A stretch of DNA of 46,059 nt. It comes from Candidatus Aminicenantes bacterium UBA2199 (GTDB lineage: Bacteria; Acidobacteriota; Aminicenantia; UBA2199). Both the position numbers and the translations under genes were made by a program. Positions 7,201 through 15,447 of this stretch are shown here, one piece after another. Each line of letters begins with the position of its first letter. Positions within the stretch are counted from its first letter, which is position 1. Below the pieces are notes generated by a model, which saw only the letters and a list, made by a program, of their open reading frames with translations, was not told where the DNA came from and did no database searches. The DNA lies in assembly GCA_002327965.1 (NCBI GenBank), contig DCVB01000043.1, positions 1-46,059 on the forward strand, given 5' to 3'.

Positions 7201-8688
7201 CTACTTCGCCAGGACCTTCACGTTGCCCGCGGAACAGTCCAGGAAGATTGTGGCCCCGTCCCTGGCGCTCTTGGCACCGGCCGCGTCCGGCGGCGACCGC
7301 AACACGTCGATTTTCGCGCCTGCGTCCGGGAAATGGAGCGCGACGGCGGCGGCGAAACCGTTCTTGAAGATGTAGGCGCCGTTGAAGTTGTCCGGCAGAT
7401 TGAAGACCACGGCGCGCCGGGCTTGCGGGTGGGCGTCCATGACCGTTTTGAACTGCCCCAGGATGGATCGGGCGACGGCGCTGGCCTGCAGCCAATCCGC
7501 GCTTCTGGCGCCGGTTTTCGCCGTTTCGGCGAACAGCAGGCTGAAGAACAGGATCGCGAGCAGCGGCGAGTACCGGGCGGATTTGCCGCCCTTCTTCAGC
7601 CTGGCCATGGCCCAACCGAGAGCCAGGCCGATGAAGATCATGAACAGCGAGGCGGGGAAATAAAACAACCGCAGCGGATGGCGGTAGTATCCCCCGTAGG
7701 GGAGATGGATGGATGAAAGGGCGATGACCGGGAGAATGGAAACGGTGACGGCGATGAGTGAAAATCTCAGCTTGGTCTGGCCCCGCAGCAGGATGGCCAG
7801 GGAAAGAACGATGATCGCCGTTCCCAGCAGCAGCGGCACATAAAAGCGGCCCCAGGTGAATTCGGGGCTCAGAGTTCTCATGGGGGTTTTCAAAAAGACG
7901 TTCATCAGCTGCATGTCCAGGAAAACGAATGGCAGGTCGTTGAACGGGTTGAAGGTGAAGAGGGACAACAGCATGAACCGGAGGTTCCGGATCAGGTGGA
8001 GGCCGAGGGACAGGGTGCCCTCGCCGACGTTGACGGCCAGCGAGGGCAGCTTGATCAGGGCATAGACGGCCAGGACGATGAAATGGCCGGCCAGGTCCCT
8101 GAACTGCCGGAACAGGCCCTGCCGGTTTCCGGGTCGCGCGTTGCAGCCATGGAGAATCAACAGCAGCAGCGGCAGCACGACGGCATTCTCGTTGCTGAGC
8201 AGGCCCAGTGCCAGCCAGAGCAGCGATCGGGTCCGAAACGCCGTCCTGGCGGTCGCCAGATAGTCCAGGAACGAATGGATCGCCAGCAGGATGAACAGGG
8301 TCACCAGCAGGGCGTTCAGGGAAGAGATCCAGAAGACGGCCTCCGAGCTCAGATAGTGGACGATGAACAGGGAGCTCGCCGCCAGCGCCGCCAGCCTGTT
8401 TTTTGCCAGCCTGGCCAGGATGAAGTAGGCCAGCAGGGCATTGGCGTAGTGGATCAGCAGGGAAAGCAGGTGGAAGGGGAACGGCCGGGCGCCGAAGAGC
8501 CCGTGCAGGGCGACCATGATCAGTTTCGGCAGCGGGCGGAAAAAGCCGGCGCCGGGATCGATCCACAGCAGGCTGTTGCGCATCAGTTCAAAATCGTCGG
8601 CAAGAAACGATATGGAAAAAAGATGGCGATAGGCGAACCAGCCGATGACGAAGAGAAAAGCCGGGTACAGCCGGGAGATGTTCTTCAT
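7201..8688 (-). CDS. multi-pass GT-C-like membrane protein (TMTC-related)
   Basis: This 495-aa protein has about ten membrane helices. LFIVHYLSSEAVFWISSLNALLVTLFILLA (about residues 90-120) corresponds to the HP-H-E-V-W-SGR/N-LL signature of TMTC-like GT-C proteins. An acidic pair (ADDFELMR) sits in the first periplasmic loop, where GT-C enzymes keep their catalytic Asp. The extra C-terminal domain of about 100 residues is soluble. The ATG at 8688 overlaps the methyltransferase stop as ATGA, so the two are co-translated. No TPRs are evident, unlike the relative at 2864. The sugar and acceptor are unknown. Confidence 0.65.
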   Translation of the reverse strand: MKNISRLYPAFLFVIGWFAYRHLFSISFLADDFELMRNSLLWIDPGAGFFRPLPKLIMVALHGLFGARPFPFHLLSLLIHYANALLAYFILARLAKNRLAALAASSLFIVHYLSSEAVFWISSLNALLVTLFILLAIHSFLDYLATARTAFRTRSLLWLALGLLSNENAVVLPLLLLILHGCNARPGNRQGLFRQFRDLAGHFIVLAVYALIKLPSLAVNVGEGTLSLGLHLIRNLRFMLLSLFTFNPFNDLPFVFLDMQLMNVFLKTPMRTLSPEFTWGRFYVPLLLGTAIIVLSLAILLRGQTKLRFSLIAVTVSILPVIALSSIHLPYGGYYRHPLRLFYFPASLFMIFIGLALGWAMARLKKGGKSARYSPLLAILFFSLLFAETAKTGARSADWLQASAVARSILGQFKTVMDAHPQARRAVVFNLPDNFNGAYIFKNGFAAAVALHFPDAGAKIDVLRSPPDAAGAKSARDGATIFLDCSAGNVKVLAK

Positions 8689-9671
8689 GGGCGCGGGCGA
8701 TAGACCCCGAACCAGTAGTCGCTCGACAGTTCTCCGGAGCGGAGCCCCTCCTCCTCCAGCCGGCAGACACGCTCCAGCAGTTCGGCGGCCTCGGGGACGG
8801 GCTGCATGAAGTGCCGGGTGATCCCGTGGAACACCAGGTGGACGATGGTCCCGCCCAGCGGTTTTTCCTCGAGCGCCTCGAAGTGGCGCTGCAGAAGCGG
8901 GCGGATCCCTGACGATTCGACGGCCTCCGACGGATCCGAGAGGATCATGCGCAGGCGTCCCGGGCGGTGGAGTGTGCGCTTCAACCGGCCGTTGTCCTTG
9001 ACGCGCCATTTTTCGGGGATCATCGCCAGCGCCTGACGGGCCAGCTCCAGCTGGCGCCGGGTCCACTGGAAGCGGTCGGGCCCGCAGAACTCGATCATGA
9101 CCAGCAGCCCCCGGGGGGCGATAATGGCGGCCAGGGCGGGGATTACCCGGTTCAGCGGCTTCAGGTGGTGCAGCGCTCCCTCGGAAAGGAGCAGGTCGTA
9201 GCGGTCAAGCGGATAGGGCGGCATGGCGGCATCGCCTTCATGGAAATGGAGGATGGCGTCAAGCCCATGCTGCCGGGCCCTGGCATTCGCATCGGCGGCC
9301 AGGGCCGCGGACAATTCAATGCCGTCGATGCGGGCGAAATGGCCGCCGCGCGCCCAGGCTGCCTCGTTCCATCCCGGACCGCTGCACAGGGAAAGTGCGG
9401 TCAGGCCGCTCCGGTCCTGAAGATAATTGGCGGCGGCATAGGCCCGGTGGTCGATCCGCGGATCGCCCGAGGCCTTGCGCCGCCAGCGCCGCTGTAAAAG
9501 GGGGATGGCCAGGGGATCGGAGGACGAGGCATCGCGGTAGGTCTCCTGCCACTGGGCCCGGGTCCTCTCCGCCGCCGGCGCCAGGAGCCGGCGCAGCAGA
9601 GCCGGCCCTTTTTCGGCGATCTTCTCGGCGGCCACCGCCAGGTCGCCGCGATTGATCCAGTTGCCCAGCAC
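8685..9671 (-). CDS. class I SAM-dependent methyltransferase
   Basis: The protein has 328 aa. The Rossmann core begins at TALSLCSGPGWNEAAWA (motif I, G-x-G). It continues with IDGIELSAAL (acidic end of beta 2), YDLLLSEGALHHLKPLNRVI (motif IV/post-motif) and PRGLLVMIEFCG. This is a small-molecule or sugar methyltransferase of the Methyltransf_11/25 type. The family is frequent in O-antigen and capsule clusters, where it methylates sugars or caps chains. The GTG at 9671 is preferred because AGGAGA lies seven bases upstream; a GTG at 9692 is in frame but has no site. It overlaps the downstream membrane protein by four bases. Confidence 0.75.
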   Translation of the reverse strand: MLGNWINRGDLAVAAEKIAEKGPALLRRLLAPAAERTRAQWQETYRDASSSDPLAIPLLQRRWRRKASGDPRIDHRAYAAANYLQDRSGLTALSLCSGPGWNEAAWARGGHFARIDGIELSAALAADANARARQHGLDAILHFHEGDAAMPPYPLDRYDLLLSEGALHHLKPLNRVIPALAAIIAPRGLLVMIEFCGPDRFQWTRRQLELARQALAMIPEKWRVKDNGRLKRTLHRPGRLRMILSDPSEAVESSGIRPLLQRHFEALEEKPLGGTIVHLVFHGITRHFMQPVPEAAELLERVCRLEEEGLRSGELSSDYWFGVYRPRP

Positions 9672-9775
9672 GCGATCGTCTCCTGAGATCACCCGGGTAT
9701 CCCGGGGTCCAGCTTCTTCCTACCACATAAACCGCAGGCAGGCAAGAAATGGCCCGTCCGGGCGGCGGCGGGGCT

Positions 9776-10666
9776 TCAGGGGGCGTCCTCGAACTCGCCC
9801 CGCAGGTTCATCGTCGGCGGATAAGTGATCCGGCCGCATTCCCGGTCCTTCCTGCCGAGCACCCAGATCTGCATGCCGGCTTTTTCCTTCAGGAAGGGCA
9901 TGACCCTTCCGAGCCCCGCGGTCAGCTTGTCCAGAACGTACAGGCTGCGCTTGAAGAACCTGGCGCGCAAGCTCATGAGCGGGTCGACGCGGTACGGATG
10001 GGTGGTATTGAATGCCTCGATCACGGAAAAGCCGTTGCCGGCAACCATTTCACCGACTTCCTTCAAGCTGAACAGCCGGTTGTGCCGGGCATACGGATCG
10101 TGGCGCCGCACGTCGTAGCCGCTTTCCACCGGCAGGTTGAACAGGTGGCGCAATGTCACGAACCAGCTGAACACGGCGGGAGAGGTTGAAAGGATCAGGA
10201 TGCCGCCCGTTTTCAGCACGCGGTGGCTCTGTTGGACCAGGAACAGCGGATCGAAGATCAGGTGCTCGATCACGTCCTGGCAGATCACGTAATTGAAGGC
10301 CTTATCCGGGAATGGGAAAACCTGCGTCTCGGCGTTCATGACATAGAGGTCGTATGCCCTGTCCAGGAAGGTCTTTTGGGTCTTGCGCACTTCGGTCTCG
10401 CAGGGCCGGGCGCCGTCGATCATGACGTATTGGCTGGGCTCCAGCTCCAGGTAGTGCACCAGGGCCCGGGAGGTGAAATACGGCGAAGCCCCGATCTCCA
10501 GCAGGCGCATGCCTTTTTTCGGCTCGATCCGCCGGATCATCGCCTGGACCCGGGCGAAGGCGGAATTCAGGTAGCGCTCGCGTTCCGGGGCGGCCTTTCC
10601 GGAGTCCCGTTCCAGCGCCTCCTGCTGACGGAGGAAATCGTACACCTGTCGCCGGGATATTTTCAT
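9776..10666 (-). CDS. class I SAM-dependent methyltransferase (Methyltransf_11)
   Basis: The protein has 296 aa. A helical N-terminal lead of about 50 residues precedes MRLLEIGASPYFTSRAL (motif I, E-x-G-x-S/G), YVMIDGARPCE, FNYVICQDVIEHLIFDPLFLVQQSHRVLKTGGILILSTS (Q/H-D-V-I-E-H and the KPGG-type motif). The substrate is unknown, probably a glycan sugar given the context. The ATG at 10666 lacks a ribosome site and overlaps the TGA of a 25-codon leader ORF as ATGA. It is separated by about 100 bases from the next minus-strand gene, so may be its own unit. Confidence 0.78.
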   Translation of the reverse strand: MKISRRQVYDFLRQQEALERDSGKAAPERERYLNSAFARVQAMIRRIEPKKGMRLLEIGASPYFTSRALVHYLELEPSQYVMIDGARPCETEVRKTQKTFLDRAYDLYVMNAETQVFPFPDKAFNYVICQDVIEHLIFDPLFLVQQSHRVLKTGGILILSTSPAVFSWFVTLRHLFNLPVESGYDVRRHDPYARHNRLFSLKEVGEMVAGNGFSVIEAFNTTHPYRVDPLMSLRARFFKRSLYVLDKLTAGLGRVMPFLKEKAGMQIWVLGRKDRECGRITYPPTMNLRGEFEDAP

Positions 10667-10740
10667 CGCGGTTCCGGGGGAAAGGTCCCGGCTGCCGGCA
10701 TGGTCGATTCCGGCGTCAAGGCATTCACGGGAAAAGGCAT
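10663..10740 (-). CDS. leaderless 25-aa leader ORF coupled to the methyltransferase
   Basis: ATG at 10740 begins MPFPVNALTP and runs 25 codons to a TGA (10665-10663) that overlaps the methyltransferase ATG as ATGA. The start lies seven bases after a TAGAAT -10 box. The peptide is proline-rich and resembles nothing known. The main gene has no Shine-Dalgarno. Confidence 0.45.
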   Translation of the reverse strand: MPFPVNALTPESTMPAAGTFPPEPR

Positions 10741-10747
10741 TGAATCC

Positions 10748-10753
10748 ATTCTA
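10748..10753 (-). promoter_or_regulatory. -10 box of the leader ORF/methyltransferase
   Basis: TAGAAT on the minus strand ends seven bases before the leader ATG at 10740. A weak TGTTCA lies 17 bases upstream at the -35 position. Confidence 0.4.
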
Positions 10754-10899
10754 CACGAACAGGGTTGTAATGAACAGTGCCCATGCGCCTGGCCGCAAGC
10801 GCAGTCATGGCCGTGGGGCCTTGGCCGGATCAGTCGGCAACTGCATCCTGTTCCGCCGGCGCCACGCTTTCACCTGCCATGGAAAACGGGGCGAAACAA

Positions 10900-10929
10900 G
10901 AAGCGGGAATGACCGCTCCTTCCCGCTTC
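10900..10929. other. orphan terminator-like hairpin in the divergent intergenic region
   Basis: The 10-bp perfect stem GAAGCGGGAA/TTCCCGCTTC encloses a 10-base loop and is followed on the plus strand by ACAAAAATTTG, with no clean T-run. The region 10741-10951 between divergent genes holds no convincing gene. The hairpin sits just before the plus-strand promoter, so it may be a relic, a small-RNA terminator or a regulatory stem. Confidence 0.3.
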
Positions 10930-10951
10930 ACAAAAATTTGACAGGCAGGCA

Positions 10952-10960
10952 TGCTATAAT
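10952..10960 (+). promoter_or_regulatory. extended -10 promoter giving a leaderless GT2 mRNA
   Basis: TGCTATAAT is a perfect extended -10. Its last base is seven bases before the ATG at 10968. A TTGACA at 10938 is too close (11-bp spacing) to act as its -35. Confidence 0.6.
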
Positions 10961-10967
10961 GAACGAG

Positions 10968-11912
10968 ATGATCTTGAGCGTCGTGGTGATCAATTTCAAT
11001 TCCCTGGGGGAGTTGCGATCCAATTTCCCCGGACTCAGGCGCGCCGTGCAGGCCGAGGTGCCGGAGTCGGAATTCATCATCGTGGACAACGCCTCCACGG
11101 ACGGCGGCGCCACGTATATGCGCGATCATTTTCCCGACGTGATCCTTCATGTCGAGCCGAAGAACGTTTTCTTCGGGCCGGCGGCCAACCGCGGGATTGC
11201 CCTGGCCCGGGGTGAACTGGTCCTGCTCCTCAATCCAGACGTGGCGATCGACCGATTTGGGTTCCGGGAGGTGTTGGACCGTTTTCGCGGCGAGCCCCGG
11301 CTTTTTTCCATTCATCCGCACGTCCATGATCCGCGCGACGGGAGCGAGGAACGCCTGTTCTCCCTGGCCATGCGCCGGGGAAACGTCGACGTGCGGGCGC
11401 CGGAGGCGATCCCCGCGGGCGAGGCGCCCGAGATACCGTTCGTCACCGGCGGCGCCGCCTTTTTCCGGCGATCCATCTTCCTCGAACTGGGAGGCTTCGA
11501 CCCGGTCTTCTCCCCATTTTACTGGGAGGACGTCGACCTCGGCATCCGGGCGGTAAGAAGCGGCTTCGTAAACCGCTTTCTCCCCTCATCGCGATTTCTC
11601 CATTGGCACTCGACGATCATCGCCCGAAACCACGGCCAGCGGGAGGTGAAGTCCGTGTACGAACGCAACCGGCTTCTTTTTTTCTACAAGCATGCCTCTC
11701 GTTTTTCGCTTCCGTTTTTTTTCCATCTTGTATGGCTGGTTCCCCGGTTGATCCATTCCCTGGCCTCGGATCGCAGCTTTGTTTCCGGCTTTTTTGCCTG
11801 CCGGGGCAAGCGCCGGGAGCTGCGCATTTCGCGCCGGGCCCTGACGAGCCTGGGGCCCCCGGTGTCGCTGTCTTCCGTGATCTCGCGTTTTGGAGCGGGC
11901 GGCCATGAATGA
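10968..11912 (+). CDS. GT2 family glycosyltransferase (rhamnosyltransferase-like)
   Basis: The protein has 314 aa. The GT-A domain starts ILSVVVINFNSLGELRSN, then FIIVDNASTDGG, NRGIALARGELVLLLNPDVAID (N-x-D-V metal motif) and FVTGGAAFFRRSIFLELGGFDPVFSPFYWEDVDLGIRA (the ED acceptor/catalytic motif). This is the family of GT2 enzymes called WcaE/rhamnosyltransferase-like (Glyco_tranf_2_3). It uses an NDP-sugar in the cytoplasm. The ATG at 10968 is preferred to the in-frame ATG at 10959, which lies inside the -10 box; the message should be leaderless. It overlaps the next GT2 gene by eight bases, forming a two-gene operon. Confidence 0.82.
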   Translation: MILSVVVINFNSLGELRSNFPGLRRAVQAEVPESEFIIVDNASTDGGATYMRDHFPDVILHVEPKNVFFGPAANRGIALARGELVLLLNPDVAIDRFGFREVLDRFRGEPRLFSIHPHVHDPRDGSEERLFSLAMRRGNVDVRAPEAIPAGEAPEIPFVTGGAAFFRRSIFLELGGFDPVFSPFYWEDVDLGIRAVRSGFVNRFLPSSRFLHWHSTIIARNHGQREVKSVYERNRLLFFYKHASRFSLPFFFHLVWLVPRLIHSLASDRSFVSGFFACRGKRRELRISRRALTSLGPPVSLSSVISRFGAGGHE

Positions 11913-12801
11913 GCGTCCCCTGGTTTCGCTGATCATTCCCAACTTCAATTACGGCGGATTCCTGGCTCAGTCCATCGAGTCGGCCCTGGGGCAGAATTAT
12001 GCGAACATGGAGGTCGTCGTCGTCGATGACGGTTCGACCGACTCGTCGGCCGATGTGATCGCCTCGTTCGCCGGGCGCATCCGCTCTCTGGCCAAGGCGA
12101 ACGGCGGGCTGTCGTCGGCGCGCAATGCCGGCATCGGCATCGCCCGGGGCGGGATGTTCCTTTTTCTGGATGCCGACGACGTCCTGGCGCCCGGCGCCGT
12201 GGACGGCCTGGTGAGTGCTTACGAGGCCTGCGGCGGAGGCGACCGCCTGGTCTATGGCGATTCGCTCTTCTTCGATGGTTCCGCCTCCTGGCCGGTGCAA
12301 AGAAAAACTCCCTCAGGTCTCATCTGGCGGCAACTGCTGGGCGGCAACTTCATCTGCTGCCACGAGGCCCTGGTGCCGCGCTCCCTGCTGCTCGAAGCCG
12401 GGGGCTTCGACGAGTCGCTGCGGATGTCGGAGGATTTCGACCTCTGGCTGCGCCTGGCCGGGAAGTATCCCTTCCACCATGTCCCGGTGACGGTGGCCCG
12501 GCGCCGCATCCACGGCGCGATGATGTCGAAGCAGGCGGAAGAGCTGCAATACTGGGCTGGACGGGCGCTTGAAAAACAGCGGCGCGGCGCGCGCAACTGG
12601 CGGGAGCGCGCGGCGGTCGCCGCGGGGCTGGGACGGAATTTTCACTTGCGCGCCTGGCTGGCCAAGGAGCGAAAGGATTATGCGGCCATGAAGCGGCTGT
12701 CGCTGCGGTCGGTCCGCTGGCAGCCATGGCGGCTCAAGAACTGGCTGTACCTGGGATATGCCTGGATCGCCTGCCGGCGGCGCGGGCCTGCAACGGAATA
12801 A
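11905..12801 (+). CDS. GT2 family glycosyltransferase
   Basis: This 298-aa inverting GT-A enzyme carries LVSLIIPNFNYGGFLAQSIESAL, VVVVDDGSTDSSADV, GGLSSARNAGIGIARGGMFLFLDADDVLAP (DxD) and LLEAGGFDESLRMSEDFDLWLRLA (SEDFDLWLR, the catalytic ED). The C-terminal 80 residues are basic and helical, perhaps binding the membrane. The ATG at 11905 lies within the end of the preceding GT2 gene, so the pair is co-translated. The downstream neighbour is convergent, ending 15 bases away, with no terminator seen between. Confidence 0.83.
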   Translation: MNERPLVSLIIPNFNYGGFLAQSIESALGQNYANMEVVVVDDGSTDSSADVIASFAGRIRSLAKANGGLSSARNAGIGIARGGMFLFLDADDVLAPGAVDGLVSAYEACGGGDRLVYGDSLFFDGSASWPVQRKTPSGLIWRQLLGGNFICCHEALVPRSLLLEAGGFDESLRMSEDFDLWLRLAGKYPFHHVPVTVARRRIHGAMMSKQAEELQYWAGRALEKQRRGARNWRERAAVAAGLGRNFHLRAWLAKERKDYAAMKRLSLRSVRWQPWRLKNWLYLGYAWIACRRRGPATE

Positions 12802-12816
12802 AACGAACCCGACAGT

Positions 12817-13770
12817 CTAGTCTCGGACTCTCCGGGCCGCGCGATCCACCCTCCGCGGCAGCAGCGCCTGCAGCAGGAAGCGATAATTCTTGATCCTCAG
12901 GGGCTCCTGGCGGATGGCTATCCGGGAGGCGGCGATGCGCTCCTTCCGGGATGCCGTGCGGCTGCGCAGCGAGTAGTACGCGGCTTCGTGGGCCAGGCGG
13001 TCCATGACGGCGCGAAGTTCTTTCCGGTGCCGCAGGAAAAGGGGGAGATCCGCCGCTGCCAGCGCCTGCGCTTCGCGCTTCAGGATGCGGTAGTGGCTGT
13101 TGAGCTGGGCATGGCGGCTGCCGCGCGGATCGCTGATGGCGTTCTCGCGCAGGCGGTAGCGGATCAGGGGCTCGGGCATGAAGCGGTAGCGGACCCTGTC
13201 GGCCAGGCGCAGGTACAGGTCGAGGTCCTGGGCGCCCGGCAGCGTTTCGTCAAAATGCGTGTCGGCGAGAAGCTCCTTGCGGATGAGGACCGAGGAGAGC
13301 GTGATGAAGCAGCCCTTGAGCAGCAGTTCCAGCTTGACGTGGTCACCCGCCGGGATCGCTTCGAGGAGCAAACGGTTTTCCCCGGCGATCTCCGCCGCCG
13401 TCGAGAGCAGGTTGAGGCGCGGGTCCCGGCGGGCTTCGCTCAGCTGGATCTCCAGCTTCACCGGCATCCAGGAATCGTCGCCGTCGAGAAAGGCGATCCA
13501 TTCGCCCCTGGCCATTTCAATCCCGGCGTTGCGGGCGGCGGCGGCGCCGGCGTGTTCCTGAAAGATAGCGCGCACGCGGTCGGGTTCCCTTTGCCGGTAG
13601 CTCTCGATGATCCCATGGCTGCGGTCGGCCGAGCCGTCATCGACCAGGATGATCTCGAAATCCCGGAAGGTCTGGCCCATGACCGAATCGACGGCTTCCT
13701 GCAAGAACGTCTCCAGGTTGAAGACGGGGATGATGACCGAGACTTCTGGGACTCGGCTCTTTTTATCCAT
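12817..13770 (-). CDS. GT2 family glycosyltransferase
   Basis: This 317-aa protein shows VSVIIPVFNLETFLQEAVDSVMGQTFRDFEIILVDDGSADRS, AAAARNAGIEMARGEWIAFLDGDDSWMP (D-G-D-D) and LPGAQDLDLYLRLA (catalytic D in the position usually ED). It belongs with the capsule/O-antigen GT2 enzymes. The start at MDKKSR (13770) overlaps the flippase stop by eight bases; a longer start at 13788 would overlap more. The sugar is unknown. It is last in the minus-strand set reading from the flippase. Confidence 0.82.
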   Translation of the reverse strand: MDKKSRVPEVSVIIPVFNLETFLQEAVDSVMGQTFRDFEIILVDDGSADRSHGIIESYRQREPDRVRAIFQEHAGAAAARNAGIEMARGEWIAFLDGDDSWMPVKLEIQLSEARRDPRLNLLSTAAEIAGENRLLLEAIPAGDHVKLELLLKGCFITLSSVLIRKELLADTHFDETLPGAQDLDLYLRLADRVRYRFMPEPLIRYRLRENAISDPRGSRHAQLNSHYRILKREAQALAAADLPLFLRHRKELRAVMDRLAHEAAYYSLRSRTASRKERIAASRIAIRQEPLRIKNYRFLLQALLPRRVDRAARRVRD

Positions 13771-15331
13771 GATTTTCCGTGCCGACAAGCAGCGATTTTG
13801 CTAAAACGATTATTTCTCCAATGTCTTTTTTGATCGGATTCACAAAATATGCGATCAACGGCAATAGGATCAGCATGCACAGTACTTCCAGGGAAACGAT
13901 CCCAATGAGTGACAAGCTGGAAAAGACGAACTTGACGATCATCAAAGGCATCGCCAGCAACAATCCAAGCATAACCGGCTTGAAAATGATACCGAAAAAC
14001 ATGGTATTTTGTATGGGAGAATGTCTCAGGGCCATAGAGAACTGGGGATAGAACAATATCATGATGGCGATGGAGTAGCTCGCGGCGACGCCGATAGCGC
14101 CCCACTGGAGCCCCAAAACAATAAAAAGACAGATAATCGGACAGGCGAACATGCCCCATTTGGCCATTCTCTTGGTTTGCCCGAGGGAGATGTATATCCA
14201 GCCGACCGTGGAGCCGATCGGTTGAAAGAAGGCGCAAATCGCAAGAATCCTGAAGATCGGAACGGCTCCCCGCCATTGATCTCCAAGAACCAGAAGCACC
14301 ATTTCTTTTGAAAGAATGATCATCATGACGACAAGGGGAACCGCGACATAGGCGATGAGTTTGACGGCTTTCAAGTAAAAACGACGATATCTTTCCGGGT
14401 CATGCTGCAGCCGGCTCAGTGTCGGGATCGCAACGTTGGCCATGGGTACCGTGATTTGGGTGAGCGGCAGGAGAAGCATGGAATATGCCTTGGAATAGAG
14501 CCCTACCTGAAGCGAGCCCCAGAACCTGCCAATCAGGATGTTGTCGAGGTTCCTGGCGAAGTAGTTGATGAGGTTGAAGGCGGTGAGATGTCCGCCGAAG
14601 GCGATCATTGGCCGCACGCCGGTTCCCTTTCTGGGCCAACCGGGCCGCCAGCCGCAGGCGATCCATGAGCCGATCATGGATGCAGTGACAATTGCCAGGT
14701 TCATGAAAACAAGCGACCAGTATTTCAATCCGAACCATGAACAAGCCAGTGCAGTTACTATGCCTGCCAGGAGCGAAAGGATCTCAATGAAGGCAAGGGT
14801 CTTGAATCTCATCTGCCGGCTCAGCAAGGATTGATGCTGGACCGTGAGTCCGCTCAAGATAAAACCTCCAGCCAAGGCAATGGTCACGGCCGTAAGCCGC
14901 GGATCGCGGTAGAACCAGGCCACAAGGGGGGAAAGAGCCATGGTAATGAGAAGAAGAAGGATGCTTAGGACGACGTTGATCCAGAAAAGCGTGCTGATTT
15001 GCTCGTGGGTGACGTTGTCCTTCTGGATCGTCGCCATGGAGAGCCCGAGATCCTTGAAAATCAGGATGAACCCTGTGACCGAGGCGACCATGGCGATTAG
15101 GCCGAAATCCTGAGGTGTTAGCAATCGCGCCAATATCATGGTTGAGGCGGTCTGCAGGAAAAGCTTGATGATCTGGGTCGTGAAAGTGATCAGACCGCCA
15201 CGCAGTGATGTGGTCTTGAGATTATGGTTGAGATGCCCTGTTGAAAAGAAGCGGGAGTCGCCAGTTCTTTGGTTTGCTGAGGTGCTGGCAGGTTCATTCA
15301 TGCTGACACGCCATGCTGCCGAGTCGGTCAT
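13763..15331 (-). CDS. Wzx-type lipid-linked oligosaccharide flippase (PST family)
   Basis: This 522-aa protein has 12-14 hydrophobic helices. The conserved N-terminal stretch is LRGGLITFTTQIIKLFLQTASTMILARLLTPQDFGLIAMV, characteristic of WzxC/TuaB-type polysaccharide exporters of the MOP superfamily. It would move undecaprenyl-PP-linked repeat units across the inner membrane for polymerisation or ligation. About 35 polar residues precede the first helix, so a later ATG (15301) is possible. Its base composition is visibly less GC-rich than the flanking glycosyltransferases. No ribosome site or promoter stands out before it; the 116 bases up to the methyltransferase hold nothing I recognise. 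Confidence 0.82.
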   Translation of the reverse strand: MTDSAAWRVSMNEPASTSANQRTGDSRFFSTGHLNHNLKTTSLRGGLITFTTQIIKLFLQTASTMILARLLTPQDFGLIAMVASVTGFILIFKDLGLSMATIQKDNVTHEQISTLFWINVVLSILLLLITMALSPLVAWFYRDPRLTAVTIALAGGFILSGLTVQHQSLLSRQMRFKTLAFIEILSLLAGIVTALACSWFGLKYWSLVFMNLAIVTASMIGSWIACGWRPGWPRKGTGVRPMIAFGGHLTAFNLINYFARNLDNILIGRFWGSLQVGLYSKAYSMLLLPLTQITVPMANVAIPTLSRLQHDPERYRRFYLKAVKLIAYVAVPLVVMMIILSKEMVLLVLGDQWRGAVPIFRILAICAFFQPIGSTVGWIYISLGQTKRMAKWGMFACPIICLFIVLGLQWGAIGVAASYSIAIMILFYPQFSMALRHSPIQNTMFFGIIFKPVMLGLLLAMPLMIVKFVFSSLSLIGIVSLEVLCMLILLPLIAYFVNPIKKDIGEIIVLAKSLLVGTENHG

Positions 15332-15447
15332 TCACTGCACTTTTCCAGAAACGATTGCTTGACAAATTCACTTCAGCAATCCTATGCCGCCAACTATGAG
15401 GCTGACCAATGCGGAGTCTTGATGCCCTGACTGGAATGCCTGCAGCA

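Noticed and set aside
10938..10943. TTGACA as a -35 box for the GT2 gene at 10968
   Set aside because: It is only 11 bases from the -10, too close. The extended -10 is sufficient.
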